Source: Cucumis sativus (lineage: Eukaryota; Streptophyta; Magnoliopsida; Cucurbitales; Cucurbitaceae). Taken from it: a DNA stretch of 64,000 nucleotides. The DNA lies in NCBI RefSeq assembly GCF_000004075.3, contig NC_026659.2, forward strand, positions 15,332,272 through 15,396,271, written 5' to 3'. A model generated the notes under the pieces. The model had not been told where the DNA came from. It did not search any database and saw only the letters and a list, made by a program, of their open reading frames with translations. Of the stretch, positions 35,214 to 46,790 are shown one piece after another; within the stretch, counting starts at the first letter, position 1; every line of letters begins with the position of its first letter. Made by a program: the position numbers and the translations under genes.

Positions 35214-36715
35214 ATGTCTTCAATCCCACAAATCTTTCTCCTCTTCTCTCTTCTTTTCTCTCTTTTCCCTTCCTTTTTCTCACTTCCCCATCCAGACCCA
35301 CTTACAATCCGCCCATTTCAAGTGAACCAGTCCCCACCGGCTACTATTCCGGCGTTCCCATAACAATCCGATGTTCAGGGCTGCCCGTTAGACCTCCCCG
35401 ACGAGCTTTTCCATGGGATTAAGACGGCTTGTGGTCCTTCAAAAGGGGGTGTCTCCGGGCAGCTCCATCGTAGCCGGTGCTGTCCGGTTTTGGCTGCGTG
35501 GCTTTACGCTGCTTACTCAGCCACCGCATTGCAGAGGGCCGGTCGAGGTGGGGTTGTTCCCGGTCACACAGCGCCGTCGTATGACCTACCCTTACTGCCC
35601 GATGACTCCGAAACTTGCGTCAGTAAACTTGGATCAAGCTTTGAATCAAAGGGGTATTGAGTTAATGAAGCCTAACGAGACTTGTGATGTGGTTTATTGT
35701 TATTGTGGGATCAGATTGCATCCTTTGAGCTGCCCTGAAGCGTTTTCACTGAACCAGAATGGTATTCTTGAAGGAAATAGAAATGTGAAGAGATTGGAGA
35801 GAAATTGCTTGAGTAGTGGCAATGTCAATGGATTTCCAGGCCTTGGTGGCTGTTCTAAATGCTTGAAAAGTCTTTATCAGGTGAACTTTTTTTCCCACAT
35901 ACTCTCTCTCTTTCCCTTTCTGCGTACCATTGCATTAAATTGTTTTGTTATGTTTTAAGTGTCATTAAAAGATTGGAAATGTTCTACTTTCCTTTCTGTA
36001 TCTTAGAGTTATCAGAATATTATAGGAAGATGTGCTAATCTGCTGAACTGCTAGAATTAACCATGATGAGAATTTGTTATTGGGGTTGTTTCTAATTGAA
36101 GGAATATCTCAAAGGGAAAACAAAACTATATTTGGAAATGGGCCACATGCTTTTTATATTAAGTGTAATTTGCCCCACTACCATCACCCCTTTTAGGTTG
36201 TCTTTCATGTCAGTTCAATCTAGTGAACTAGTTTCAAAGTTCTGAGTATAAATTCTTCATAATAATGGAATTTTGGTTAAACTTTTGATGAGGATTATAG
36301 ATATTCACTGATATACTGAGAATATAATTTGTTGATGGCATATTGGTGGCCTCTGAAACTTGATGAAGTTCAAGATGTGCGTATGTCTTATTTTAACTAA
36401 TATATTCCATAACCCAAAAACTATGTGAAAATGAACGTTCTTACTACTTGGGTGATTTAACACATAAGTTTTTAAGCTTGAATGAATGTACAAGAAAGTG
36501 TTCATACAATGAACATTGAAATTGTGTTATTTTGATGATGTGTATTATTTAACAGCTGAAATGTTTCTTATTTGTTGTTGAAGGACCCTTCTAACAAAAG
36601 GAGAATAATTTGTGAGGAGAAGTTAAAAGAACTTTTTGATGTTGATTCCTTTAATGGACTCACTGTTTTGAAACTCCTAACCACACATTTTATAAAGATG
36701 AAATAGTAAGTTTCT
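35214..36715 (+). pseudogene. Captured GPI-anchored protein gene fragment (At4g28100-like)
   Basis: The ATG at 35,214 begins a hydrophobic signal peptide (FLLFSLLFSLFPSFFSL). The reading then gives PFQVNQSPPATIPAFP and a TAA at 35,361-35,363 in the place of codon 50. The same frame continues as GCPLDLPDELFHGIKTACG, SRCCPVLAAWLYAAYSATAL and YDLPLLPDDSETCVSKLGSS. Near 35,650 one base shifts the frame into CDVVYCYCGIRLHPLSCPEA and NVNGFPGLGGCSKCLKSLYQ, followed by a GTGAAC donor at 35,881. These cysteine motifs match the uncharacterised GPI-anchored proteins of the At4g28100 type (recognised from memory). A degraded second exon (DPSNKRR) is near 36,585; the expected C-terminal half and GPI signal are missing. 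It lies between the CACTA ends, so it was probably captured. Confidence 0.75.
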
Positions 36716-38335
36716 CCTACACATTGTCTTTGTTGATGCAAGATAATCTAGAATTTATTGTATGCTCAAGTTGTAATCTCCTACACTTGTGTTGAAAGTT
36801 GATATTTAAAGTGTCAACATTGATCATTTTTATAAATTTTATGTTTGGTTTTGAGTTAGAAAGACATACTTAGCCATTTTCTAAGTAGTTTTAATATTTA
36901 AGACACTTAGTAGGTGGGTTTTTGTTGGTTTTAGTTTGAAAGTTACAATTAGTAGTTTTAACTTGTTTGAAAGATACACTTAGTTAAGTGTTGCTAGATT
37001 TATTTTTGAGGTTTTGTAATGGTTTAAATTGCTGACCAAGTTGAGATAATCCTATAGGTTCGAAAACTTCAAAGAGCATGCTTAAAGAATCCTGTTAAGG
37101 TATGATTGTGACTATCTAAGATCTTGTGCTACCTACACTTTTCTGATTATAAAAGCAAATTCACCAACAATTTTAATTGGATTACTTGGAAGTTGGAACC
37201 ATAGGCCTAAAATTTTGATTGAGAAGCTCTATGTACTATATATCTCTCTTATGTCGATACATTCACTGACCTTTACCTTTGTTTTGCTTTCATCTTGTCT
37301 GTTACAGGCTGCAACCAACACAGTCGAATATGATAATTTCCAGGTACTTGATTAATATTTCATTGAATCTACTTGTGTGGTTGTGTTTTTAATTGTATGG
37401 AATGGTCTTACGAACTATTTTGCATGGTTGGAGCTCTTTTCTCGTGGGCTTGTTTTTTGTATGCCCATTTATTCTTTCATTTTTGTTCAATAAGAAGTTT
37501 TTGTTTAGAGGAAAGGTATGAAATGGTCTTGAATATTCAATCTTATGGCAGTATCTTTTCTATGTTCTATGTACTTCATTTAATGTTGCGGGTTATCCAT
37601 AAACCACTGAGAGCAAAACTCCATCTCCTGGTTTTCAAAAAGAAAACATGGGTGTTCAATTGTTTTTGGTTAAGTGTGTAACTTCACGGCTTCTCTCTAT
37701 TGATTTAGTTTGTAAACTTCAATCTTATGGCAGTATCTTTCACAAGCATTGCATGCTATTTTATTTTAGTCAGTATAGTGAATCCATTTCTTTATGTCAA
37801 TTTTTGTCTGTTATATGTTTGGAATATGTTGAAAAGAATAAATAGTACCCTAAATTTATCTTTTTGAACTTAACCTTTTCGTTGATATTTTAATGAACAT
37901 TTATAATTTCACCAAGCGTTGGACATTTTATTGGTACTTAATTTTTTATTTTTATTTTTACAGACTCTGGCCTTATGTGTTTGAAGCTATTTTCTGATCG
38001 ATCCATTGTAGTAATGAAGCTACGAAGCAAGTGATTGATGTTTGGTTAGTGACAAGATTTATTGTAATTTTGTTATTCATGACAATATAACCTTGTTGTA
38101 TTTAGTTTCTTTGTAAAAATATATTACCCACGTTCAATTTCTATTTTGCTTGTATTTGTCCCTTCGGAAAATTTCGATAGATTTTCTACACTTAGTTTCT
38201 TTGTAAAAATGTTATCTATGAAATCTAATGTAAAGCCTATTTCATTATGTATATGTAAAGTCTTGGAATTGAATATATATGGTGAATGGTTTTATTTATA
38301 TATGTTTGAGATTTGAAACGATATTTTATGAAAAA
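36716..38335. other. CACTA interior, non-coding
   Basis: AT-rich sequence with intron-like borders (CTGTTACAG at about 37,308; TTTTTACAG at about 37,964) that could be decayed introns of the captured gene. A cttatggcagtatctttt motif occurs at 37,543 and again at 37,723. No further coding domain is recognised. Confidence 0.5.
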
Positions 38336-38580
38336 TTAAAAAATGCTTGACGGTTTTAAAATGTCATAAACAATTGCAAGCTTGACGGTTTTAAACTATC
38401 ATGAACAATTGCATTTTTTACGGTTGACAAATGTGAAGAACAATTACATTCTTGACAGTTTTAAAATGTCATGAATATTAAAATTTTTGACGGGTTTAAA
38501 ATGTCATAAATCAGTTCATTTTTGACGGTTTTAAAATGTCATAAACAATACCAGTCTTGACAGTTTAAAAACGTCAAGAG
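38336..38580. repeat. 3' subterminal repeat array of the CACTA element
   Basis: Six or seven units of the form cttgacggttttaaaatgtcataaacaa at about 37-base spacing. The second half-site is atgtcat rather than the acgtcaa of the 5' array. Confidence 0.85.
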
Positions 38581-39125
38581 AGCCTGTTTTTGTAGTAGTG
38601 GTAATCGAAGCTTTAAGGGTGATAAAATGAAAATGTGTTTGTGTTGTGGAATAAAGCAAGGGATTATGGTCTTAAGAGGGAAAATGAGTGAGAGAAGAGA
38701 GAAAATGAGAGGGAAAATAAGGGGGAAGGGAGAAAATGAGGGAAGAGACTCCAAAATTACTAAAAAGTAGTTTCGTTGTGATGACACTATCAAACGCTGC
38801 CGGACGTTGTACCCTAATTTTGATTTTTTTTTTAGAAAAAAAATAAACTGTTAAGTTTAACTACTCATAACTTAAACTAATCTACTATATGTTAAAAATT
38901 AGATAAAAATACCTAAAACAGTAAAATTTTTGTCACCTGGTCTTTCAATGAAGTACAAATTTTTAAGGTCGATTGTTTGATTATGTTCGGCTTTATCATC
39001 TGTATTCTTCATGAACTGTCAAGTTCCATTTGCTACCTCCAACTTAGGAGGTGAATTGCTATCTTGTAAAATAAAAAACTAGTGCATGAAGAATTAGTAG
39101 TAAAATCGTCAGACATGAAAATGAT

Positions 39126-39350
39126 TCAGATTTTAACACCATTTTGAAGTTTTAGGAACTTGTTATCAACATCAACTAAAGGATGATCAGTCTTTAAAAA
39201 AGGTCTACTTAATAGTACAGATAAATCACAAGAAGAGGAATCAACACTCATGTTTATAACATAAAAATAAGATGGACATGTTAAGTCATTTACTTTAACA
39301 AGAGCATCCTTCACTATTCCTAAATGCCTAACTAGAGAGTGGTTTACCAA
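39126..39350 (-). pseudogene. Retropepsin fragment of the gypsy remnant
   Basis: The minus frame reads LVRHLGIVKDALVKVNDLTC, YFYVINM and LLSRPFLKTDHPLVDVDNKF. This matches the C-terminal half of plant Ty3/gypsy aspartic proteases (typically 'G.IEDVLV.V....P.DFYVLDM.....ILGRPFL.TA...IDV'). The catalytic DTG/DSG portion upstream is not recognisable. The frame has no ATG start and is a fragment. Confidence 0.65.
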
Positions 39351-40189
39351 CTATACCAAATATTAGCTGAGTGTAAAATATAAGATGGAAACTCAGAATA
39401 AATAGAAGTAGACATGTTAATAGCATTCCATAAATCCAACATGTAACACTCAAATTTTCTAGTGCCAATTTAACAAGACACAAAAAATGTACCTGGGTCT
39501 TCTTGCTTATGGGGGAGATTACCTCTTATGACTACCTTTTGTTGGACCTTCTATTCCCTTTCCTTCTTTTTCTTTAAAGGAGCCTCGACATAAACTTTCT
39601 TTTCTTTCCTGATAGAACTCTTATCTCTAGAGGACTGGGTGGATCTCACCTCTTCTTTCTATGCATCTTCCTAAGCAACAACAAAATTGCTAAGAAAAAG
39701 AGCAAAATGAACATAAAATTTCAATTGCAAATGTGGATAGAAACTTACTCATTGTTTTGTTGGTGAGCTAGAAATTATGTTTGTATCATCAATCCCCTTA
39801 ACAAGATCAGTAGTGGGTAAAAAATGACCCTCAGCATGACATACGATGGAGATGACATTGACAATCTAAACATCAAATACAGGTTGGGAAGGAAACTTCC
39901 TATACTGGACTTTAGTCTACAGAAAGTGTAGGCCAATTGGGACATCTAAGTGGCAAAGCTCTGCATGTGGGAGATAATGGTCTTTTGGTTCTACTTATGA
40001 TATAAAGTACTATCAGTCAAACTCCTCATAATATCATCTAGAGTGATGTTGGAACTACCTTGCCCTTGTACACCTTAGTTTCCTTGGCCTCCTCAATGGT
40101 TGTAGTTGTAAGTCCTTCCACCCTGCTAGTTCTTAGTGGAGTTCATCCAGTAACAAACTTCTAAGTCTGCTATATCATCATGTAGTGAA

Positions 40190-41404
40190 TGTTGGATCGG
40201 TATGGCAACCCTAGAGGGGTGAATAGAGTTTAAATAAACTTTTTGACAAATAAAAAGTAAAATAAACTAATTAGATATTTTTTAATTTAAATAAAGAACT
40301 ATGTAAACTTTGTTAAATAACAAGATTGATAAAAAGATATGAATGAAAGTATGCAATCAAACTCAACCAATAAGAATATGTAACTAAAATTTAATTAAAA
40401 AAGAATTAGAGAAGAAGACACCGTAATTTTATAGTGGTTCGGTTAAACTCAACCTAGATCCACTTTCCCAAGCACCTCTTGGGATTTTGATTGAAAATCT
40501 TCTTTTGACTCTTTCCACGAATTTGAGCTGAATCGATTCTTACTCCTTTTTCGGATTCAAGAGCAAACCCGATCCTTTCCACGAGTTAGGATCCAACCGT
40601 TACAATATGTTGAAGTTTTTAAATCACACAAAAGAAAACTCTCTAAAAGAGTGAGTATACGATTTGAAGCTCACAAATTTAATCCTCGCAATACAATAAG
40701 AAGCTCTCAAGAATAAGATGAAAATAATAACAATTGGAAGCTTTAGAGAGAATAACAATGTTGGCTTTTGCACTTTTTGAGGATTGTAAAGTTTTAATAA
40801 TCTTGTCTTTTTAAAATTTGGAAAAAGATTTAAAAAGAGATGAAAGATAAATTCAAAATCATTTTGGGTCATTAGATATAAGTAAAAGAAAAATGAATGG
40901 TTGAGATTTAAACTCAATTAGCCGTTAGACACAATACAAATAATAATAATAATATGTTTTTTCAAAATACTTTGTTTAAAAAAAAAACCACTAAAGCAAC
41001 TTCACCATCTTTTAAAAAAATTAGCCGTTAGATACAAGAAAAAATAATAATATTAAAGTCATTTTCTTTTTAAAATCATTTTCTTTATAAAAGCCAATAA
41101 AACATAACCAAAAGCCACATTTGTTACTCCTCCATTGCTCCAAGTGACTTTCTCTAATTGGTTCAAATTGAATGCTTGGTCGCCACGTCACCATTTCAGG
41201 TATTTTTCCGTTAAGCTTCTTTTAGCAATATTTTCTTCGTTTGAACTTCGATTTGGGTGATTCAAGAGGCGTTATAATCATTTTTTCAAGCTCTACAATA
41301 TGGTCTATTCAAATTAATAAAAAATCAGATTTTTTATCATCAAAACATAAATTAATTAAATAATTAAAATAAATTAATTTAAGATTAAGGGTCAAAAAGC
41401 AACA
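40190..41404 (-). mobile_element. Solo LTR of a Sirevirus-type Copia element
   Basis: The 1,215-bp block is, in reverse complement, similar over its length to the LTRs at 46,791 and 53,514. It starts TGTTGCTTTTTGACCC (41,404) and ends ATACCGATCCAACA (40,190). It is flanked by an exact 5-bp duplication gtgaa at 40,185-40,189 and 41,405-41,409. A single LTR with target duplication and no internal region is the product of LTR-LTR recombination. It is more diverged from the other two LTRs than they are from each other. Confidence 0.9.
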
Positions 41405-41479
41405 GTGAACACTTGTTACACAAGAGTAGTTAGTCTAGCAAGTACAACTCCAAGTTCAATTACTTTTTGTTATAATGTA

Positions 41480-41945
41480 AAGGACAGGAGACACGATCTA
41501 TAGTCCTAAACTGCTGAGTGTTTGTCGCCATGATGAAAATTAACTCATTTGCCTCTGTAGGAGATTTGTTTATTAGAGCACTTTCAACTGCTACATCAAT
41601 GGTGCTTTTATGGCTTGAGATAAGCCCCTAGTAGTACTTAATCAAGAGCACACTTGAGATCTAGTGGTGCAGGAAACTCCTATAGAGACATTTAAAGCAC
41701 TTCTGATATACATGCAAGGACTCACCATTAACCTGCGTAATATTATAAATCTCTTTTTTGATCCTAGCAACTGGAGAAACTAAGAAAAACTTTTCTTAGA
41801 AAGGTTTCTTCATACGCCCAAGTGGTCATTGATCTTGCTAGGAGAAATTACAACCAATCTTTGGCATCATCATTTAGGGAGAAGAGGAAAGCTCTAAAGT
41901 TCATCTACTCCTCTGTCACTCTATGTGGTCTCATGGCATAACACA
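41480..41945 (-). pseudogene. Degenerate Ty3/gypsy (Athila-like) gag
   Basis: On the minus strand, broken by stops, one finds MRPHRVTEE, NFRAFLFSLNDDAKDWL, SMTTWAYEETFLRKVFLS, NGESLHVY and HHQIS. The order and spacing match the retrotransposon gag domain of Athila-type elements (RAFPFSL.D.AKDWL...W..L...FL..FFP). At least four in-frame stops or shifts. Confidence 0.6.
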
Positions 41946-42430
41946 CAACATGACATTAATACATAACATGGAATTCCTTGATGTGTTTGTATGGGTCCTT
42001 ACTTGCAAAAATATGAAAGATAGACAATAAATGAATGAGACCTGTTTTAAGCTAAAAACTACTTATCATTTCTGGATAGGTAATGCACAGGGGCTGCTAT
42101 GTCAGGTCAGAAGAAGCTGCAAGGGTTCTCAAAGTTTGCTCTTGTTTAAGTTGAACCATGCTATCTCCTTTTGAAATATTTTCTTTAAATGTGCCTTCTA
42201 CACAAATTTCTTCTTGTGAAGCTCTTCCTTCTCTAGCATCCCTCCTTAGTCACCTTTCCTTTTATCCAAGTTTTGCAAAATGCAAAAGAGAATTTCGATC
42301 TTGGGAGAATTGGGTCATACAAAGAAAGAAAAACAAAAGAAAAAATAAATGACTAGAAACTCTTAAAAAGAGAAATTAAGGCACTCTTTGACAATGACGC
42401 CAATTTGATTGTGTAGATTTTGTCATTTAA

Positions 42431-45169
42431 ATACGAAGTAAATGAATAAATCGAATCACTCTTCAAGAACTAGTGTTAGTAGAAAGACTGAATCGAAAAT
42501 ACAAGAAGCATGAATAATTTCTCTATAAAACAATTTTCCACCAAAAGCTTACTGTTTTTTTTTTTTGGGAGGTTAGTAATGAAATGATCGCAAGAAATTA
42601 AATTATATAAAAATTAATTTGAAAGAATTTGAATAAGTTCTAGCTTAGGCCTTTGTGCTATCCCTACTTACCATTTTAATCATAAGACAATCAAAGAATT
42701 CTTACATCCATTACTCTTAGTCATTTCTCTTGGAAAGCTAGGATTAATGTCCCAAATATCTAATTAACCAATCAAGTTAAATGAAATGCACTACAACCAA
42801 TTAGCTAGCCAGTTTGAGATCTATGACAAGTTAAACTAAATATCTAAATGAAAAAGTCAATTTAAAAATTCAAGTTAACTCTTAAGTAGGTTAATTGAAC
42901 AATGTTAGTTGAAACCATAATTACAACCCAATTTAACCTATTGCCACTTGCATTAATCACAACAAACAAGATAATCTAACATTCTAAAAGTTGAAAACAT
43001 AATCAATTTATCATTCAAAAGTAAGAAAAAGTTATAATGTAATATAAGAATTCCAATGTAAAGATTTAAGCTCACAAAAAGTAATGGAAAATCTTCCTAA
43101 GCTATAAAATCTTACCTTAGTCTCGATCGACATTATGATGGAAAATTGCTATGGTGCATAGATATAACTAAAAGATTCAAAGATGGAGAAAATTTTGTCT
43201 AAAACTCCCTCAATCTTGTGTATATTTGGTTAATTAGTATCTAAGGTATTAATATCAAACAACTCCATGGTGCTACACGACAACATCGTAATGTTGTGCA
43301 CTTTAAATGAACAATGCCAATTGTGTTTTAAGCTTCATGGCTAGTGATAACGTGTATAAATATCCATTGTTATAGCTCATTTTATTAGAATAATGAGGTC
43401 AAAATACACAAGAAGATGATCAAAATGCGTAACTCATAGTAAATTCATAAGTATTTAGAAATACATCTTACATGAGCACCATGCTTGTTTACGCGATTAC
43501 AATGTCTAAACGTAGGATAATTAGAAAGGAAGAAGCCAGTGGCGATGGAAACTCTCCTAGCAAATAATATTTTCAGGCGAGGAACCATGTCATCACGCGA
43601 GGAGGGCTCACTAGAAGACAAGAATGGTAGTTGGAGTTGATGTGACTTCACAAGGCTGTAATTGACGCTGAAATTTCAGAATAAAAGACGTTTCCTGCCA
43701 AAAACTGCCTATAAAAAGACTTAATCTCTGTCAAGAGGAGGAGGTCTGAATGGACCCAAAAGAGGCTTGCATAGGACCAGTGGACGCTAATAGGGGATAA
43801 AGAACTAAGAAGGTCAATCCCTAGAGAGAGAGTGGCAGAGAGGAATAACCTTTCTGCCATTGTAAAGTTTTCTTCTTCTTTTCCGATTAGTTGTAAAAGC
43901 GGAAGCTCAACATCTGAGTAAGGAAGAATTCATAATTTTTTTGCCTCTCCCCCTAACTTGTAATATTTTTTCACTCTTCTTTCTTTCCATTTCTGTACTT
44001 CTTTGTAATATATGTTGTTCATATTGTACAGTGGCCAAAGGTCTACATTCTTTATATATATTGCATGTTTATACCTTTTCAATCCATCATTTTTTTACCT
44101 CTCACTTGTTAATGTGTTATTAGTAGTTAGATTTGTGATAACTTCTTGATAAGGAGTCTAGCTTATAAGTCCTGTCGCATTAGTTGAGCTATATTCATCA
44201 CTTGGCCAATGTCAATCGTCAACTACCCGAGAGGACAAGTAGCAAGGATAAGGCTAATGCGCGCAAGGAGAAATTTGACAACAAGCTCCACCTTTGCGAG
44301 ACAACTTCCAACATTTGTATCCCGAAAGGTGAACAAGTGTGGACATTAGGCGCTTGAGAGTTTGTTGTCCTTAAACGAGAAGTTCTATAAGTTTTATAAG
44401 TGAAGTTTCTTACATTTATCTCGCCTAATCAAGTGCATTCATTTTCATTCTAAAAGGTGAGCAAGTGTGGCGTCTAAACACTTCGAGAGAAGGTCGCTTT
44501 AATCATGGACTGATTATGTAAGTTATATAGCATTGAGGCTGTCGCATTGCTTAATCGCCTAATAATGCGTAGACCTTCCTTCACCTTTTTCTCGCATACA
44601 AGTTAGTTTGATAGTCCAGTTTACCTCCATTACTTCCCTTTACAAATTCTAATTCTTTATTACTTTATTTAATTAATTATTTTATACCACCCAGATGCTA
44701 AAGTAATACTTAAAACTAATGTCTTGAATCAATTCCCTGTTTTCGACCCTTGACCATTCAGGTAAACATATGCTTCAATCACATGGACAAGGAGTAGGAA
44801 AACTTATACTCAATAAGGACTCAGTGGTTATGCGATAAAGATGTATATAGTGAGTAATTCACATAGAGTGATCATGACCCATGACCTATTGCACAGTTTA
44901 TAATAACAAGTCACTCATCCAATACAATGGAGTCCCAACACACACACCACTCAACTAGTGTTGTGATGTTGTGCCTCTTTTTTTCCAATTATATTTCTTT
45001 GCCCTAGTTAACATTCTAAACCTTCATTTAAGCTCATTTTGTCCTATAATGGGCAATATGGGTTGAAATAACCTAAATTATGCACGGTACCTACAAAATC
45101 AAGGAATAGACATGTAAAATGCAAGAATGATCTCACATTAAGTAGGATAAGATAACGTATTTTAAACAT
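42431..45169. other. Non-coding DNA, possibly gypsy LTR/leader remnant
   Basis: No gene is supportable over 2.7 kb. On the minus strand this lies upstream of the primer-binding-site-like stretch, so it may contain the decayed 5' LTR of the gypsy remnant; LTR borders were not found. The short open frames at 43,445-43,860 lack recognisable domains. Confidence 0.4.
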
Positions 45170-45189
45170 TGTCACTACTACAAAAAGAG

Positions 45190-45625
45190 CCTTTCTTGAC
45201 GGTTGTTATTTTTCTTTCTTGACGATTTTTGAAAAAAACGTTAAGAAATGGGTGGTTTTAAAGATAAAACGTCAAGAATTTTTATGAAAAGGCGGAGGTA
45301 GGCTAATTTTCAGATTTCTTGACGTTTATTAAACGTCAAGTAATATGTATTTTTCTTGACATTTAAAAAACGTCAAGGAATATCTATTAATTCCTTGACG
45401 TTTTAAAAACGTCAAAAATGTTTATAAATTTGACATTCTTGACGTTTTTTAAACTTCAAATAATATGTAATTTTTTTCAAGGAATATCATTAAATTCTCG
45501 ACGTTTTAAAACGTCAAGAATTTTTATAAAATGAAGGAGATGAGTCATTCTTCAAATTTCTTGACGTTTTTAAAACGTCAAGTAAGATCATTTTTCTTGA
45601 TGGTTTAAAAACGTCAAATGTTATT
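45190..45625. repeat. 5' subterminal palindrome array, second CACTA
   Basis: About eight units of ttgacgttt..aaacgtcaa, mostly palindromic, same type as at 27,520-27,930. Confidence 0.85.
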
Positions 45626-45713
45626 AAATATGTATATATAAAAAAATATTGTGTTGATTCCTTCAAAAGCCCTAGGATGAAAACACGTTCCTTCCCTTAA
45701 TTTTCGCACGAAG

Positions 45714-46010
45714 ATGCAGAACTTGTCGTCTCAGTCGCTGCACTCTCAATCGTCGTCTCAGTCGTTGCCTTTTCAATTCGCATCTCCATCTCTCTCGGCG
45801 ACACTCTCAATTTTCATCTCCATCTCTCTTTTGGTTCCTCTCAATCGCCATCTCCATCTCTGCTCTCTTATTGCCGCTCCTTCCAAATCCGTCCATCGGA
45901 TTTCTTCGACCTCTCGAACTCGGCTGGCGTCAAGGCATTGGAGCTTCGCATTGGCTAGGGTGAAACCCCCCTTGATGGAGATCAGGTAATTTCATTTCAA
46001 AATCCAATTT
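45714..46010 (+). other. Possible exon inside the second CACTA
   Basis: The ATG at 45,714 opens a 91-residue Ser-rich frame (MQNLSSQSLHSQSSSQSLPF) that reaches an ATCAG/GTAATT donor-like site at 45,985. The segment is much more GC-rich than its surroundings. A further in-frame stretch, GFGGFPIDEELNSDDEKQSE, begins near 46,110. These may be leader or captured host exons. No protein family is recognised, and the call is weak. Confidence 0.3.
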
Positions 46011-46790
46011 AAGGTGATTTGTTATAGTGGCTAGATTGACTAATAGAAGGAGCAGAGCAGGAAGGGATGAGTTTTTTTTTATATAAATATTTTGTTGACC
46101 CTTTTTCTGGGTTTGGAGGCTTTCCAATTGATGAGGAATTAAATTCAGATGATGAAAAACAATCTGAAAAAGAAATTAGAAATCATAAGAATTCATCCAA
46201 AACGCCTCTTGTTAAAAATTGATGCGTTGTTTTCTTACTACTTTACTTTAGGTTGGATCAGTTCTCCTTCGAAAATTCTCTTTTGTTTTCCATGGTTTTG
46301 TCCTTATATTTTTTGTATTCAATTTTTATATCATGCAATTTTTTTCCTGTACAATTTTTCAGGGTGGAGTCATCTTTCAAGCCTGTTACTAATCTTTCAG
46401 TATCCATTAAACGAAAGGCATTTTGTTTACTATATTGATACATTTTTGTTTATGATGTTGGATTAATGAAATTTAACTTCCATTCTACTTCAATATCCAT
46501 AATCAAACAAACCTATCAAAATGGCCATTACTCTATAGCTCATGGCCACTGTGAGGTATTTTTCTTCTCTCTTAAAGAAATTGATCTTTCTCTTCAACTT
46601 AGAGTTTCCATTTTTCAAATGTATTTTTGATTGGGACTCAACTTACTGATATTTTGATGTATTTATGTGTTTTTGTTTTCCTTAGTGAACATGGGTTGCT
46701 ATATTTTTAGAATTCAAAGACACACTAGTACAACATAAACAAATCATATTCAAGTAAAAGTTGTAAATATAAGTTGTGCTTATAAAAGGT

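Larger units (their letters stand above)
27501..38600. mobile_element. CACTA transposon with captured host gene and nested MULE
   Basis: Termini are CACTACTAGAAAAATAAGC at 27,501 and, in reverse complement, CACTACTACAAAAACAGGC at 38,600, with an exact 3-bp target duplication gta at 27,498-27,500 and 38,601-38,603. This is the En/Spm (CACTA) pattern. Arrays of cttgacg/cgtcaag subterminal motifs lie inside both ends. No CACTA transposase (TnpD/transposase_21) is visible, so the element is non-autonomous. It is 11,100 bp in total; about 4.1 kb remains after removing the 6,968-bp Mutator-like element inside it. The rest contains a broken GPI-anchored-protein gene (35,214-36,715), as expected for a gene-capturing CACTA. 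Confidence 0.9.
38604..42430 (-). mobile_element. Remnant of a Ty3/gypsy (Athila-like) element, minus
   Basis: On the minus strand, from right to left: a primer-binding-site-like stretch, tggcgtcattgtcaaagag, near 42,393-42,411 (plant Athila/Tat elements use TTGGCGCCGTTGCC-type sites), gag-like motifs at 41,945-41,480, and a protease-like motif at 39,350-39,126. Stops and frameshifts are frequent. A solo Sirevirus LTR sits between gag and protease. The plant-transposon ORF fragments at 27,010-27,180 and 20,400-21,257 lie further along the same strand and may belong to it. Confidence 0.5.

Noticed and set aside
37373..37845. Cys/Phe-rich frames inside the first CACTA
   Set aside because: Transmembrane-like composition arises from T-rich intronic sequence; the position is between intron-like borders of the captured gene.
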